Of a stretch of 64,000 bases of DNA, positions 1 through 7,735 are shown in pieces; position 1 is the stretch's first letter, and each line of letters begins with the position of its first letter. A model generated the notes under the pieces. The model did not search any database. It saw nothing but the letters and a program-made list of their open reading frames with translations, and was not told the DNA's origin. The translations under genes were made by a program, and so were the position numbers. Origin of the DNA: Pyrococcus kukulkanii (GTDB lineage Archaea > Methanobacteriota_B > Thermococci > Thermococcales > Thermococcaceae); contig NZ_CP010835.1 in the NCBI RefSeq assembly GCF_001577775.1, forward strand, positions 1,240,001 to 1,304,000, given 5' to 3'.

Positions 1-1013
1 TTGAGGAGAGGCGTAAGCTACATAGGCGCGGACTTCCAATTCAAACCGAAAGAGTGGCTTAAGATTGATATCCCCTCAATAAACATCATAGGGACCGGAA
101 AGAGGGTGGGGAAACTTCCGTTGGGGCCTTTGTAGGCAGGACATTGAAGGATCTGTACAGGGTCGTGATAGTCACGATGGGCAGAGGAGGGCCTGAAAAG
201 CCCGAGATTATAAGGGGTGACCTCATGGAGATAACCCCTGAGTTCCTCCTAAAAGTTGCTGAAGAAGGCAGACATGCGGCATCTGACCACTTTGAAGATG
301 CCTTAATGGCAGGAGTTGCCACAGTTGGCTGTAGAAGGTGCGGAGGAGGGCTGGCTGGTTTCTCCTTCTTTGACGTTATAGAAGAGGGAATAGAAGTTGC
401 GAAATCCCTAAATCCCGACTTAATAATATTCGAGGGCTCAGGGGCAACGTTCGCCAACGTCCTAGCTGAAGGTTTTATAACGGTCGTGAGCGCTAAGCAG
501 GGAGTATCTAAGGTTAGGGACTACTTTGGGCCCTTTAGGATCTCCTTGGCTGATATAGTCGTAATCACGATGGCAGATTCCGTTAAGGAGAATGAGCTTA
601 GGGAACTTCTCAAGGTTGTTAGGGAAATCAATCCATCAGCTGACGTCCACGTTACAAGGTTCGCCCCCAGGCTCATAGGTAGGGTAGAGGGCAAGGCAAT
701 AGTCGTCACTACCTCCCCAGAATCAGCGAGGAAAGTCGCCGAGGAGTTAAAAAGGAATGGAATTGATGTCATTGGTTACTCGGGTAGCTTAGCCAACAGG
801 AAAAAGTTGAGAGAAGAGCTTTCGAACTTTGACTATGAGACAGCCATAGTGGAGCTTAAGGCTGGGGCGGTTGACGTCGTCGTTAAAGATACCCTAAGCA
901 GGGGCAAAAATGTCGTATTCCTTGACAACGAGCCAAGGAACATCGACGGTAAGGACTTTGCAAAGGCAGTTAAGGAGCTTGCGAGGAGGGTGATAAATGA
1001 TAAGGGTGATTGA
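1..1013 (+). pseudogene. cpgS: cyclic 2,3-diphosphoglycerate synthetase, frameshifted and 5'-truncated by the window
   Basis: The family closes 2,3-diphosphoglycerate to cyclic 2,3-DPG using ATP, a thermoprotectant pathway in archaea. The reading frame from base 1 gives an N-terminal part ending in the P-loop start GTGKRVGK (about 91-114), then hits a stop at 133. The downstream frame continues with [17 protein letters not shown] and the conserved VTMGRGGPEKPEIIRGD. One base is missing in the GGGGAAA run near 108-114; restoring an A gives GKRVGKTS in one frame. The TTG at 144 is therefore not a natural start. The 3' end overlaps the 2-phosphoglycerate kinase gene by 17 bases, and that enzyme makes this one's substrate. 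Identity is fairly sure; whether the frameshift is real or a sequencing error is open. Confidence 0.8.
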
Positions 1014-1902
1014 GAAAGGAGGCAAAGTCTCTCTTCCCTTTTCGAGGGGAATACTCACGAGGTCAATTACCTCAGTGGGGATAGATGTTGACTTAGCTTA
1101 CACCATAGCGATAGAGGTTCAAGAGGAACTGAGGAGGAAAGGAAAAACTGTGGTTACCAAGGATGAGATAAGGAGATTAACCTATCAAAAGCTCGTTGAG
1201 AGGGGGTTTAAGGAGGAGGCGAAGAGGTATCTCTTCTGGAGGAGATTCCGAAAGATGAAGATACCCCTCATAATCCTCCTGGGTGGACCTACTGGAGTTG
1301 GAAAGTCTACCATAGCTACTGAACTCGCCTTCAGACTTGGTATAAGGAGCGTCATAGGGACTGACACTATAAGGGAGGTTCTGAGGAAGATAATTACTCC
1401 TGAGCTACTCCCCACAATCCATACATCCACGTTTCTGGCTTGGAAGGAGCTCAGGGGAACCATAGAGGGGTCGCCAGTAATAGCTGGATTTGAAAGCCAA
1501 GTGAGCGCTGTTTCCGTTGGAATAAACGCCGTGATTCAGAGAGCCAGAAGGGAAGGATTGAACGCGATAATCGAGGGAATTCACGTAGTTCCTGGGTTCG
1601 TTGACATGAAGCATGAGATGACTTTTATGTACATGATAGTTGCGAGAAGCAGGGAAGAACTCGAGGCGAGGTTCTACGAGAGGACCAGGTACAGCAAGAG
1701 ATCCGCTGAGTACTACATAGCTAACCTCGATGCTATACTCGAGATACAGGACTATCTTATAGAGAGGGCGAAGAGCTTTGGGATACCTATTATAGAAAAC
1801 ATAGAGCTTGAAGAGACCGTTGGGAAGATAATGCAGGACATAATGGAAAAAACAGTGAAGATAATGAAAAGGAAGGGGCTTGACATGCTAGAGGAACCTT
1901 AA
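997..1902 (+). CDS. pgk2: 2-phosphoglycerate kinase
   Basis: ATP-dependent kinase converting 2-phosphoglycerate to 2,3-diphosphoglycerate, the precursor of cyclic 2,3-DPG. The 301-residue protein has an ATP-cone-like N-terminal segment (about 1-85, with [18 protein letters not shown]) followed by a P-loop kinase domain with [10 protein letters not shown] near residue 96-105 and a Walker-B-like IIEGIH further on. Its ATG lies inside the 3' end of the upstream cyclic-DPG synthetase gene (17-base overlap), so the two are translationally coupled and work in one pathway. It converges with the biotin ligase gene, overlapping it by 15 bases. Assignment rests on family recognition and the pathway neighbour. 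Confidence 0.85.
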   Translation: MIRVIEKGGKVSLPFSRGILTRSITSVGIDVDLAYTIAIEVQEELRRKGKTVVTKDEIRRLTYQKLVERGFKEEAKRYLFWRRFRKMKIPLIILLGGPTGVGKSTIATELAFRLGIRSVIGTDTIREVLRKIITPELLPTIHTSTFLAWKELRGTIEGSPVIAGFESQVSAVSVGINAVIQRARREGLNAIIEGIHVVPGFVDMKHEMTFMYMIVARSREELEARFYERTRYSKRSAEYYIANLDAILEIQDYLIERAKSFGIPIIENIELEETVGKIMQDIMEKTVKIMKRKGLDMLEEP

Positions 1903-2595
1903 GGACACGTCACCGTAGATAATTTTCCTTATTTCTCCGTTCCCAAGCCTTAAGACGAGTCTTCCGTCCTCATCTATATCCTCAGCAATTCCAACGACCT
2001 CTCCATTTCCAAGAACTTTAACTGGAACGTTAAGTATCATGAGCTCCCTTGCAAGTTCCACTATAGTTCCTGGGGACTTCAAGTAAATCTCGTACAGCTC
2101 GTCGAGATTCTCTAATAGGATTTTGAAGACATGAACTAAACTAACTTCCTTACCCAGGACATTCTTCACGGCTATCCCGTTTTCCGGGGTGTTGTTGTTC
2201 ACGTTAATTCCGATGCCTAGAATGACTTTCTCCCCAACCTTCTCGGTTAGAATTCCTGATATTTTCCTGAAGTTCACTAGAACGTCATTTGGCCACTTAA
2301 TCCTTCCGGGGATTGATAATTCTTCAAGTGTTCTAACTACCCCTATGGCCCCCAGGAAAACTATCTTTGGAATGTCCTGGGGAGCAACCTTCGGCTTTAA
2401 AACTACTGAAAGCCATAATCCTCCCTCTGGAGATATCCATTTTCTGTTGAGTCTTCCCCTTCCCTTTGTTTGCCTATCAGCAACTATAACTGTTCCTTCT
2501 TCAACATCGAGGGATTTTGCCACATCATTGGTAGAAGAAATTTCCTGGTAGTAGATTACCTTTTTGCCAATTATAGAGGTTTTCAAGCTGAGCAT
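1888..2595 (-). CDS. birA: biotin--[acetyl-CoA-carboxylase] ligase
   Basis: Attaches biotin to the lysine of the biotin carrier protein through a biotinyl-AMP intermediate. The 235-residue length equals that of the structurally known P. horikoshii enzyme. Visible motifs are STNDVAKSL, the adenylate-binding loop GRGRLNRKW (45-53), [17 protein letters not shown] and GIGINVNN. There is no N-terminal helix-turn-helix, so it is a ligase without the bacterial BirA repressor function. The ATG lies about 57 bases from the tRNA-Phe gene, which is transcribed the other way; the two promoters must share 2596-2652. Confidence 0.95.
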   Translation of the reverse strand: MLSLKTSIIGKKVIYYQEISSTNDVAKSLDVEEGTVIVADRQTKGRGRLNRKWISPEGGLWLSVVLKPKVAPQDIPKIVFLGAIGVVRTLEELSIPGRIKWPNDVLVNFRKISGILTEKVGEKVILGIGINVNNNTPENGIAVKNVLGKEVSLVHVFKILLENLDELYEIYLKSPGTIVELARELMILNVPVKVLGNGEVVGIAEDIDEDGRLVLRLGNGEIRKIIYGDVSLRFL

Positions 2596-2613
2596 ATCTT
2601 AACATAACCGCAA

Positions 2614-2622
2614 GGTTTATAA
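2614..2622 (+). promoter_or_regulatory. TATA box of the tRNA-Phe/tRNA-Gly unit
   Basis: TTTATAAAA preceded by a purine-rich BRE-like stretch, about 31 bases before the mature tRNA-Phe 5' end. This is the normal archaeal spacing for a start just upstream of the tRNA. Confidence 0.6.
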
Positions 2623-2652
2623 AAATCATACTTCACCATAACTTTCGAGGGT

Positions 2653-2726
2653 GGGGCGGTAGCTCAGCCTGGGAGAGCACCGGACTGAAGATCCGGGTGT
2701 CGGGGGTTCAAATCCCCCCCGCCCCA
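2653..2726 (+). tRNA. tRNA-Phe (GAA)
   Basis: The acceptor strands GGGGCGG and CCGCCCC pair. The anticodon loop CTGAAGA between CCGGA and TCCGG gives anticodon GAA. The T arm is GGGGG-TTCAAAT-CCCCC. The discriminator is A and the CCA tail is encoded (2727-2729). No intron is seen. It lies 8 bases before tRNA-Gly and is probably co-transcribed with it. Confidence 0.97.
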
Positions 2727-3053
2727 CCACTGTTTGTGCGGTGGTAGTCTAGCCTGGTCTAGGACGCCGGCCTTCCGAGCCGGCGACCCGGGTTCAAATC
2801 CCGGCCACCGCACCATTCTTCTCTCCTTTTCAAGAACAGAGCCCAGAGCAGGCCCCTTTTTGGGAGAAAAGTCAGAAAGGGGTAGATTTTCATGAGAAAT
2901 ACTATCGGGCATGTCGAGCTGGGCGAGAAAATATTCTACAGCTAAATTCACGAACTGGCTGATAGTGTATCCTCTCGCTTGGATGGCCTCCTTCAGGTCT
3001 TTTCTCAATACTATGTGCACTCGGTCAAAACGAGTGGGTTTTGAGTGGGCCAT
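2664..3053 (-). CDS. intN: integrase N-terminal fragment (intN), ribbon-helix-helix
   Basis: Residues 1-79 come from the element: a ribbon-helix-helix fold (about 8-46, RVHIVLRKDLKEAIQARGYT then a helix ISQFVNLAVEYFLAQL) and a linker. The frame then runs through the attachment repeat (MVRWPGFEPGSPARKAG) and on, meaninglessly, antisense to tRNA-Gly and tRNA-Phe until a stop. In the excised circle these 79 residues join intC in frame, giving an integrase of about 390 residues. This splitting is the hallmark of SSV1-type (suicidal) integrases. A GGTGG ribosome site precedes the ATG at 3053. The RHH part may also bind the palindrome at 3087-3108. Confidence 0.85.
   Translation of the reverse strand: MAHSKPTRFDRVHIVLRKDLKEAIQARGYTISQFVNLAVEYFLAQLDMPDSISHENLPLSDFSPKKGPALGSVLEKERRMVRWPGFEPGSPARKAGVLDQARLPPHKQWWGGGDLNPRHPDLQSGALPG
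2738..2812 (+). tRNA. tRNA-Gly (TCC), integration site of the element
   Basis: The acceptor GCGGTGG pairs with CCACCGC. The anticodon stem CCGGC/GCCGG encloses CTTCCGA, giving anticodon TCC. The T arm is CCGGG-TTCAAAT-CCCGG, and CCA is encoded at 2813-2815. The gene stays complete because the element carries a copy of its 3' half; the second copy of that half lies at 10860-10916. Bases 2766-2822 are the left attachment repeat. Confidence 0.97.
2766..2822 (+). repeat. attL: 57-bp direct repeat, left copy
   Basis: From the anticodon stem of tRNA-Gly to 7 bases past its CCA, identical base for base to 10860-10916 and differing on both sides. It is the crossover region of a tRNA-targeting integrase. 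On the minus strand it encodes the integrase residues MVRWPGFEPGSPARKAG. Confidence 0.95.
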
Positions 3054-3086
3054 TGTGGACCACCTTCATAAGGTCGGCGGCCTCAA

Positions 3087-3108
3087 TATATCAATATTGT
3101 GATATATG
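3087..3108 (-). promoter_or_regulatory. palindrome in the integrase promoter
   Basis: Perfect inverted repeat ATATATCA - 6 bases - TGATATAT, 34 bases upstream of the intN ATG, over the AT-rich stretch where the TATA box must be. Ribbon-helix-helix proteins commonly bind such sites, so autoregulation by the integrase's own N-terminal domain is plausible; that is inference. Confidence 0.5.
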
Positions 3109-3712
3109 GACCTGGGCCGGGAACACAATGTTGTTCCCCCGCCGCCCTCTTCTATGCTTTGAAGATCTTTTCTCGTGTGGTCCCGGGTGCCCACCCGAGG
3201 TGACCCATATGAACACAATGTGTTTCCAGCTACGTGGACGAGATGCAAGCTCGAAAACACATTGTAGTTCCTGGGGAACTTCTTGTGTTTCCCAGGGAGA
3301 GCCACACCGAGTGGCTGGTCGCTACCCAGATTTGGGTAATAGTGCTGGAAGGTGGACATGGTATCCCGGAGGCAGGGCTTTTCTGCGGAGAAAAGTCTGC
3401 ACAGATTTGAGTAGTAGTGCACGCTTACATGCATGAAATTTTCTTCACATGAAAAGCGGGCCCGAGAGAGCCTTTTCTGGGGTTCTACTGTAGAACAAAC
3501 CAGGGCCGAGAAATTTTTGCTGAAGAATTTGGGGCCCGCTTGAGGAAAAAAACTCAATCCAAGCCCTTGCTAGGGCTGGGAGAATTTTCTCCGTGCACGA
3601 AAAGGGCAGAATTGCTTGGAGTTTGCCTGTCGAGGGCGAGCTAGTCAAAACGAGGGCGGAGGTTGTTGGAGTTGGTGGTAAGTTATCGTGAAAAAGTTAG
3701 AAAAGCAGGGGG
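3109..3712. other. no convincing gene; G+C-rich, repeat-bearing stretch
   Basis: Open frames here have no protein-like composition and no ribosome sites. Short related words (AACACAATGT, AAACACATTGT) occur several times in both orientations between 3119 and 3290, next to the integrase promoter. They may be protein-binding sites; nothing further is supported. Confidence 0.4.
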
Positions 3713-3913
3713 TCACAGGTCTCGTATCCTCCTGTATCGGCCCGAGGGCCGGAACTTGATACTAGTATCGACGGGATATGTTGCCACCTTCCAGAGGGCT
3801 TTCTTTGGGTTGGAGACTAATTCCTCATCGAACCTGTCGAGCCTCTCCAAGAGTTCCTCTCCTCTGCCTGCTAATTTTGCAATAAGTCCTAACAACCCGG
3901 CCACTTTCATCAC
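3713..3913 (-). CDS. possible small element protein (about 62-66 aa)
   Basis: The product is helical and charged (LLGLIAKLAGRGEELLERL then DRFDEELVSNPKKALWKV). A strong GGGGGTG ribosome site sits at the start, where GTG, ATG and a third GTG (3904) compete; the last has the best spacing. An AT-rich GTATAAC lies about 20 bases further upstream as a possible TATA box. The ribosome site and start region are repeated in decayed form at about 4010-4045, where a stop follows after five codons. I do not recognise a family. Composition and signals favour a real gene, but its size keeps confidence low. Confidence 0.45.
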   Translation of the reverse strand: MMKVAGLLGLIAKLAGRGEELLERLDRFDEELVSNPKKALWKVATYPVDTSIKFRPSGRYRRIRDL

Positions 3914-5087
3914 CCCCTTCGAGCCACCGTGTTATACTACGTGGTTTGGAAGAATAAATCCTGGGACCGGAGCAATCCTTATATATCACCTAATAGGAGT
4001 ATGTTATGACCCGGCCACCATCACCCCCTTCGGGCCCACCGCTCCTTACTTCTCCCTCTCCGCCCCCTCGTTTTGGCCCAGCCCCAGGAATTGAGCTGGG
4101 TCAAAGTGAGGTGGGAGGGTTTCGAGCAACTTGTTTGCTCGGTTTGTCGAGGGAAATCGAGCTGGAGAGATATTCTTTCGGGCTCGGAGAAGTTTGCTCG
4201 AAGGTTCGCTATGGTTGCGAACTTTCGAACAAGACCATATCGAGGAGATTTAGTATCAAAGCGGGGCGGGGAGATTTAGAGCCCAGAGCGGGCTTGCGAC
4301 TCTTCGAGCAAGACTTCTCCTTGCTTTATTTGTCAAGTAAAGCCTTTGGGGAGGAGTAATAGAGGCAGGAGATTGCCTGCGACGCTTCGAGCAAGACTTC
4401 TCAACGGATTATTTTGCCTAAAAAGCCCTCAGCAGGAAGTAATGGAGGCACGAGAAGTCTTGCGACTCTTCGAGCAAAGCATCTTATGACTTCTTTGGGT
4501 CGTAAGGAGCTGTTAGAGGGGACTTTGTTTGCTCGAAGGTTCGCAAAAGGGGGCCGAAAAAATACCCCCTTTTTATTGCGAATCTTCGAACATAGTTTTC
4601 CGGCCCGATTTTTTGAAAAAATCCTCTCAAAGGGATTGTTCGAAGGTGCGTGAGGGCTTGCGACTCTTCGAGCAAGACCTCTCGTGCTTTCTTTCGGGTC
4701 TTCGAGCAAACCTCTGAGGGCTTCGAACAAACCCTAAGGGTCAGGCCCTCGCACTATACCCTCGTTCCAATCCTGGGGCCTTGAGGTTGGTGGGTTCGGT
4801 CCCACATATACACCTTATTATGATTAGTAAGAGGGCCGGCCCCAGGATGTGTGGGCTGGGGGTGCACTTGGGTGTGGGTTGGCTCGGGCCCTGTATAGGG
4901 GCCGTATTCGGCACCATGCATAAATACCCTTACCTCAACACTTTGCTCGAAGGCTGGTCTCCGAGCGGGGGGTTGGTGTAAGGGGAGGTTCTGGAGGGTT
5001 AGGGGCGTAAGTGGTGTTCTGGGGATGGGTTGGTGTTGGTTGTTAGCCTTGGGTCTAGGTAAGGGGTTACTACTTGCAGGGGTAAGA

Positions 5088-5095
5088 TTTATACC
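5088..5095 (+). promoter_or_regulatory. TATA box of the element operon
   Basis: TTTATACC about 25 bases before a start predicted near 5118, inside the 22-bp palindrome at 5101-5122. This is the only good promoter ahead of the four-gene operon. Confidence 0.55.
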
Positions 5096-5100
5096 ACCTT

Positions 5101-5122
5101 GCTTCGAGCATATGCTCGAAGC
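5101..5122 (+). promoter_or_regulatory. 22-bp perfect palindrome, operator of the element operon
   Basis: GCTTCGAGCAT followed by its exact reverse complement, between the TATA box and the GGAGGTGAT ribosome site (from 5129) of the first gene. It is two face-to-face copies of the half-site that fills the region to the left. Its place at the transcription start suggests repression by an element-encoded protein, most simply the tandem winged-helix product just downstream. Confidence 0.75.
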
Positions 5123-5141
5123 AAACAGGAGGTGATGTAAG

Positions 5142-5723
5142 ATGCCCGAGGTCGAGGCCCAAACCCAAACTAAGATCGAGACCTCGAAGAGGAAAACCGA
5201 ATACGACCTCGAAGTAGTAGTCCCCCATAGGAAGCTAGTCCTTGCAGGGAGTTTGCTTGCTAAGGCGATGCCTCCCGTCGCAGTATTATCACCCGAGGAC
5301 GTGGAGGAGATGGCAAGGAAGATGAAGAGGACTTCAAGGACGGTCTTGGCCGCTCTGAGGTATTCTGGCCTCGTTTTGCTCCTCAGGAAGGATGGGAAGA
5401 AGCACTGGATATATCTCAAAGGTATGGACGTGGACACGATGAAGCGTGTGCTCTCGAAGAAGGCCAAGAGCTTGAACCCCTGGGCGAAGAAAGTTCTCGA
5501 GTATTCTCAGGAGGAAATCCACAGGATGGCCGAGGAGAAGGGTGTCAGCGTGAGGAAACTCCTCGCCAACCTCAAGGAAGACTATCTTGTAATCCGTCTC
5601 AAATACCCTCGAGAGATCAAGTATGTCATCTTCAAGGGCGTCAAGCTCTCGGAGGCCCTCAAGGCTCTAGAAGAGTTCACGAGAGTGCTCAATGGTCAGC
5701 CCCCAGAGGAGGTGAAAAACTAA
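5142..5723 (+). CDS. tandem winged-helix protein, candidate initiator/regulator
   Basis: 193 residues with an internal duplication: residues 49-95 and 121-167 align without gaps, sharing the pattern S.E...MA.......R..LA.L....LV..L followed by ..KG. Each unit reads as helix-helix-wing, that is, two winged-helix-like domains. The N-terminal 20 residues are charged and probably disordered. The gene is first in its operon, has a strong GGAGGTGAT ribosome site, and lies 20 bases after a perfect palindrome of the half-site repeated through 4121-5122. Two winged helices are also the architecture of bacterial iteron-binding Rep proteins. Binding of these repeats by this protein is inference; I recognise no named family. 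Confidence 0.7.
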   Translation: MPEVEAQTQTKIETSKRKTEYDLEVVVPHRKLVLAGSLLAKAMPPVAVLSPEDVEEMARKMKRTSRTVLAALRYSGLVLLLRKDGKKHWIYLKGMDVDTMKRVLSKKAKSLNPWAKKVLEYSQEEIHRMAEEKGVSVRKLLANLKEDYLVIRLKYPREIKYVIFKGVKLSEALKALEEFTRVLNGQPPEEVKN

Positions 5724-5756
5724 AGCTAAGAGCACGGCCCGGGGAGGTGATCCAAG

Positions 5757-7223
5757 ATGGTGTTCTCAAGTGCTCAAATAAAGCTTGCGGCTCGGGCCCT
5801 CAAGGACTTGGCCGGCAAGCACGAGTTTGTGATTGTTGTCCCTGGGGACAGGCCGGGCCTGCAGGTTATGAGGGAGCACTCCGAGGAGGAGGTTGAGGAA
5901 ATAATCAAACAGGCCCTCCGGCAGGCCCAGGACCCGAGCAAGATATTTGTCTTCCACGACGATGAAATTGGCTGGGAGAAAGTGAATCTTGTTGAGCTCA
6001 TTGGCGGGGCAGGTAGCATATATGATGTATCAGGAGACATGAGACAGTCCGAGAACGAGGCCGAGGCCAAGCCCGAGGTTGAGGCTGGGGTCAAAACTGT
6101 TCCTGGGGCCGGGCCTGGGGGAGAACCTGAGGTCGAGGATGTCGAACTAGAGAAATCACTCGGGCCCGATGCTGGAGAGGTTAGTGAGGAGGAGATAAAA
6201 GTTGAGGGTGAGATTGGGGTTGTTAGTGAGGTTGGAGAAGTTCCTGGGGCTGGAGAGGTTGAGGGGGAGACTAGCGAAAGTGGTGAGAATGGCGGGAGTG
6301 AGGTCAAATCAGAGGGTGAAATGGTCATCGAGCTCGGGAAAACGAAGCTCACTAGGACTCACGTTGATTATGCTGAATACGACGTGAGCAGTTACGTTGT
6401 GAGCCTCCTCGCTCTGGTGGTGCACCGGGTTGCAAATGCTAAACAGGTAGTCTATGTAGAGGATATTGCGGCTACCATCAGCTACATCCTTAGTGTTGAG
6501 TATGGCATCGAGGACGATGCCCTCATCAGATTTTACATCAAGAAAGTGCTTGAACGGCTTAGGGACTTTGGCTGGGGCGTTGCCGAGCCCCAAACGACGG
6601 GGGACGTTGATGAAGATATCGTGAAGGAGTTCAAGGTTCTTGCAAGGGAGTGGGGCAAGACACTCACCGAGGCCGTGAAAGTGCTGTCGAGGAGGCCTTT
6701 TGAGTTTCTATTAGCAGACCAGATCTTCAGGCCGGGCAGGACTGACATCAAGCGTGAGGGTAACATGCTCGTCGTCTCTGAGAAGTTTATTCAGGACATA
6801 GAAACAGCCACGGGCTTGAAGCTCGACCCGGATGAGTTCTCCATTGTGCTCAAATACAAGCTCACCACAGCTCAGGGCGATGAAATGACTCTTTACGAGG
6901 CTGTCGCTGAGTTGAGAAAGGCCCTCATACAGTATAGGATTTACGAGGGAGTTCCACCAGAGACAGTTGCCCTTTCAAAACTTATGACTTATGGAGGGCC
7001 CTGGCTGAGGAAAGCTTTGAAGGTGCTTGAAGCCAAGAAGCTCCTGAGAGTTTCAAAAGGAAAGGCAAGGTTCACAGAGGAGCTTGTCGAGATGCTCGAT
7101 CTACCCCAGCAGGTCAGTCTATTCGATAATCTCGAGCAGGTCGTAGAGAAGAAGGCGGCATCGAAAGCATCCCTTGCAGACCTTGCTAGGGAGGAGGACG
7201 AGGAAGGGGGTGAGGAGCAATGA
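5757..7223 (+). CDS. unknown 488-aa element protein with acidic linker
   Basis: Three parts are visible. Residues 1-90 form a compact alpha/beta domain (KHEFVIVVPGDRPG, then a helix EEEVEEIIKQALRQA). Residues 91-188 are a low-complexity Glu/Gly/Val/Pro linker. Residues 190-488 are mostly helical with two to three possible winged-helix units (for example YGGPWLRKALKVLEAKKLLRVSKG near 405-428). The tail is acidic. The gene has a GGAGGTGAT ribosome site and overlaps the next gene by 4 bases. Its place beside a helicase and an origin-like region suggests a replication accessory or DNA-binding scaffold, but no catalytic motif is visible. Confidence 0.65.
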   Translation: MVFSSAQIKLAARALKDLAGKHEFVIVVPGDRPGLQVMREHSEEEVEEIIKQALRQAQDPSKIFVFHDDEIGWEKVNLVELIGGAGSIYDVSGDMRQSENEAEAKPEVEAGVKTVPGAGPGGEPEVEDVELEKSLGPDAGEVSEEEIKVEGEIGVVSEVGEVPGAGEVEGETSESGENGGSEVKSEGEMVIELGKTKLTRTHVDYAEYDVSSYVVSLLALVVHRVANAKQVVYVEDIAATISYILSVEYGIEDDALIRFYIKKVLERLRDFGWGVAEPQTTGDVDEDIVKEFKVLAREWGKTLTEAVKVLSRRPFEFLLADQIFRPGRTDIKREGNMLVVSEKFIQDIETATGLKLDPDEFSIVLKYKLTTAQGDEMTLYEAVAELRKALIQYRIYEGVPPETVALSKLMTYGGPWLRKALKVLEAKKLLRVSKGKARFTEELVEMLDLPQQVSLFDNLEQVVEKKAASKASLADLAREEDEEGGEEQ

Positions 7224-7735
7224 AAGTCATTGATGACGTGAACGCTCTCAAGAAGGCCCTCACGGCCCTCCTACTCAAATACTACCCTCAAGGCCGGGTC
7301 GAGGTTGAAACAAGAGTCGCAGCGGTGGCGAAGCACTTGCAGGACGCTGGCTTCGAGCTCCTCGACAATAATACCAGTAATGTAATATACAGACTGAGGA
7401 GCCGCCCCCTCATCGAAGACCCTACCTCGGTAGAAATTGCAATCAGCCTGCTTGAGGGCGGGTTTGTTGATAGGATATGGGTCGAAGTCCCCATTGTGAG
7501 GCCTAGGTGGAATGTGCTGCATGTGGGTGAGGACGAGGGGATTTTCACTAGGAAAGTGGCGATGAAGGCATCGAGGGCTGGAACCGTTGTGAGGGTTGAA
7601 ATACTACCAAAAAGCACGATTGGCGTCGTCCTAGGAGAGCTCGTTGTTGATACGGCAATCTTTCCACGCCGCCAAGTTACCCTCGAAACAGTCCTCTCAA
7701 TCTACTTGAAGCCGGAGGTGGTGCAGGATGCCTGA
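7220..7735 (+). CDS. unknown 171-aa element protein
   Basis: A soluble alpha/beta protein without recognised motifs: an N-terminal helical part (INDVN-like ALKKALTALLLKY), then several beta segments. It overlaps its upstream neighbour by 4 bases (ATGA) and the helicase gene by 8, with a GGTG ribosome site, so its synthesis is coupled to both. Strict co-expression suggests it acts with the helicase, perhaps as a loader or partner; that is inference from position only. Confidence 0.6.
   Translation: MKVIDDVNALKKALTALLLKYYPQGRVEVETRVAAVAKHLQDAGFELLDNNTSNVIYRLRSRPLIEDPTSVEIAISLLEGGFVDRIWVEVPIVRPRWNVLHVGEDEGIFTRKVAMKASRAGTVVRVEILPKSTIGVVLGELVVDTAIFPRRQVTLETVLSIYLKPEVVQDA

Larger units (their letters stand above)
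4121..5122. repeat. iteron-like array of TTCGAGCAA half-sites
   Basis: About a dozen copies of TTCGAGCAA (or TTCGAACAA) and its complement: 4121-4129 with 4133-4142, 4194-4209 with 4217-4232, 4303-4311, 4386-4394, 4468-4476, 4530-4542 with 4576-4592, 4637-4644, 4667-4675, 4701-4709, 4722-4730, 4942-4953, and the palindrome at 5101-5122. Many are preceded by TTGCGAC and followed by GACTTCTC, making a longer repeat unit of about 27 bases. Several form inverted pairs. The region carries no credible gene. It looks like a replication origin or partition site of the element. Confidence 0.7.

Noticed and set aside
3041-3557. Open frames of 131 and 163 codons near the integrase promoter
   Set aside because: Cys/Ser/Arg-rich products with no ribosome sites; G+C-rich DNA keeps frames open by chance.
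4754-5467. A 237-codon minus-strand frame across the element promoter
   Set aside because: Pro/Thr/His-rich product without structure, running over the palindrome and the tandem winged-helix gene.
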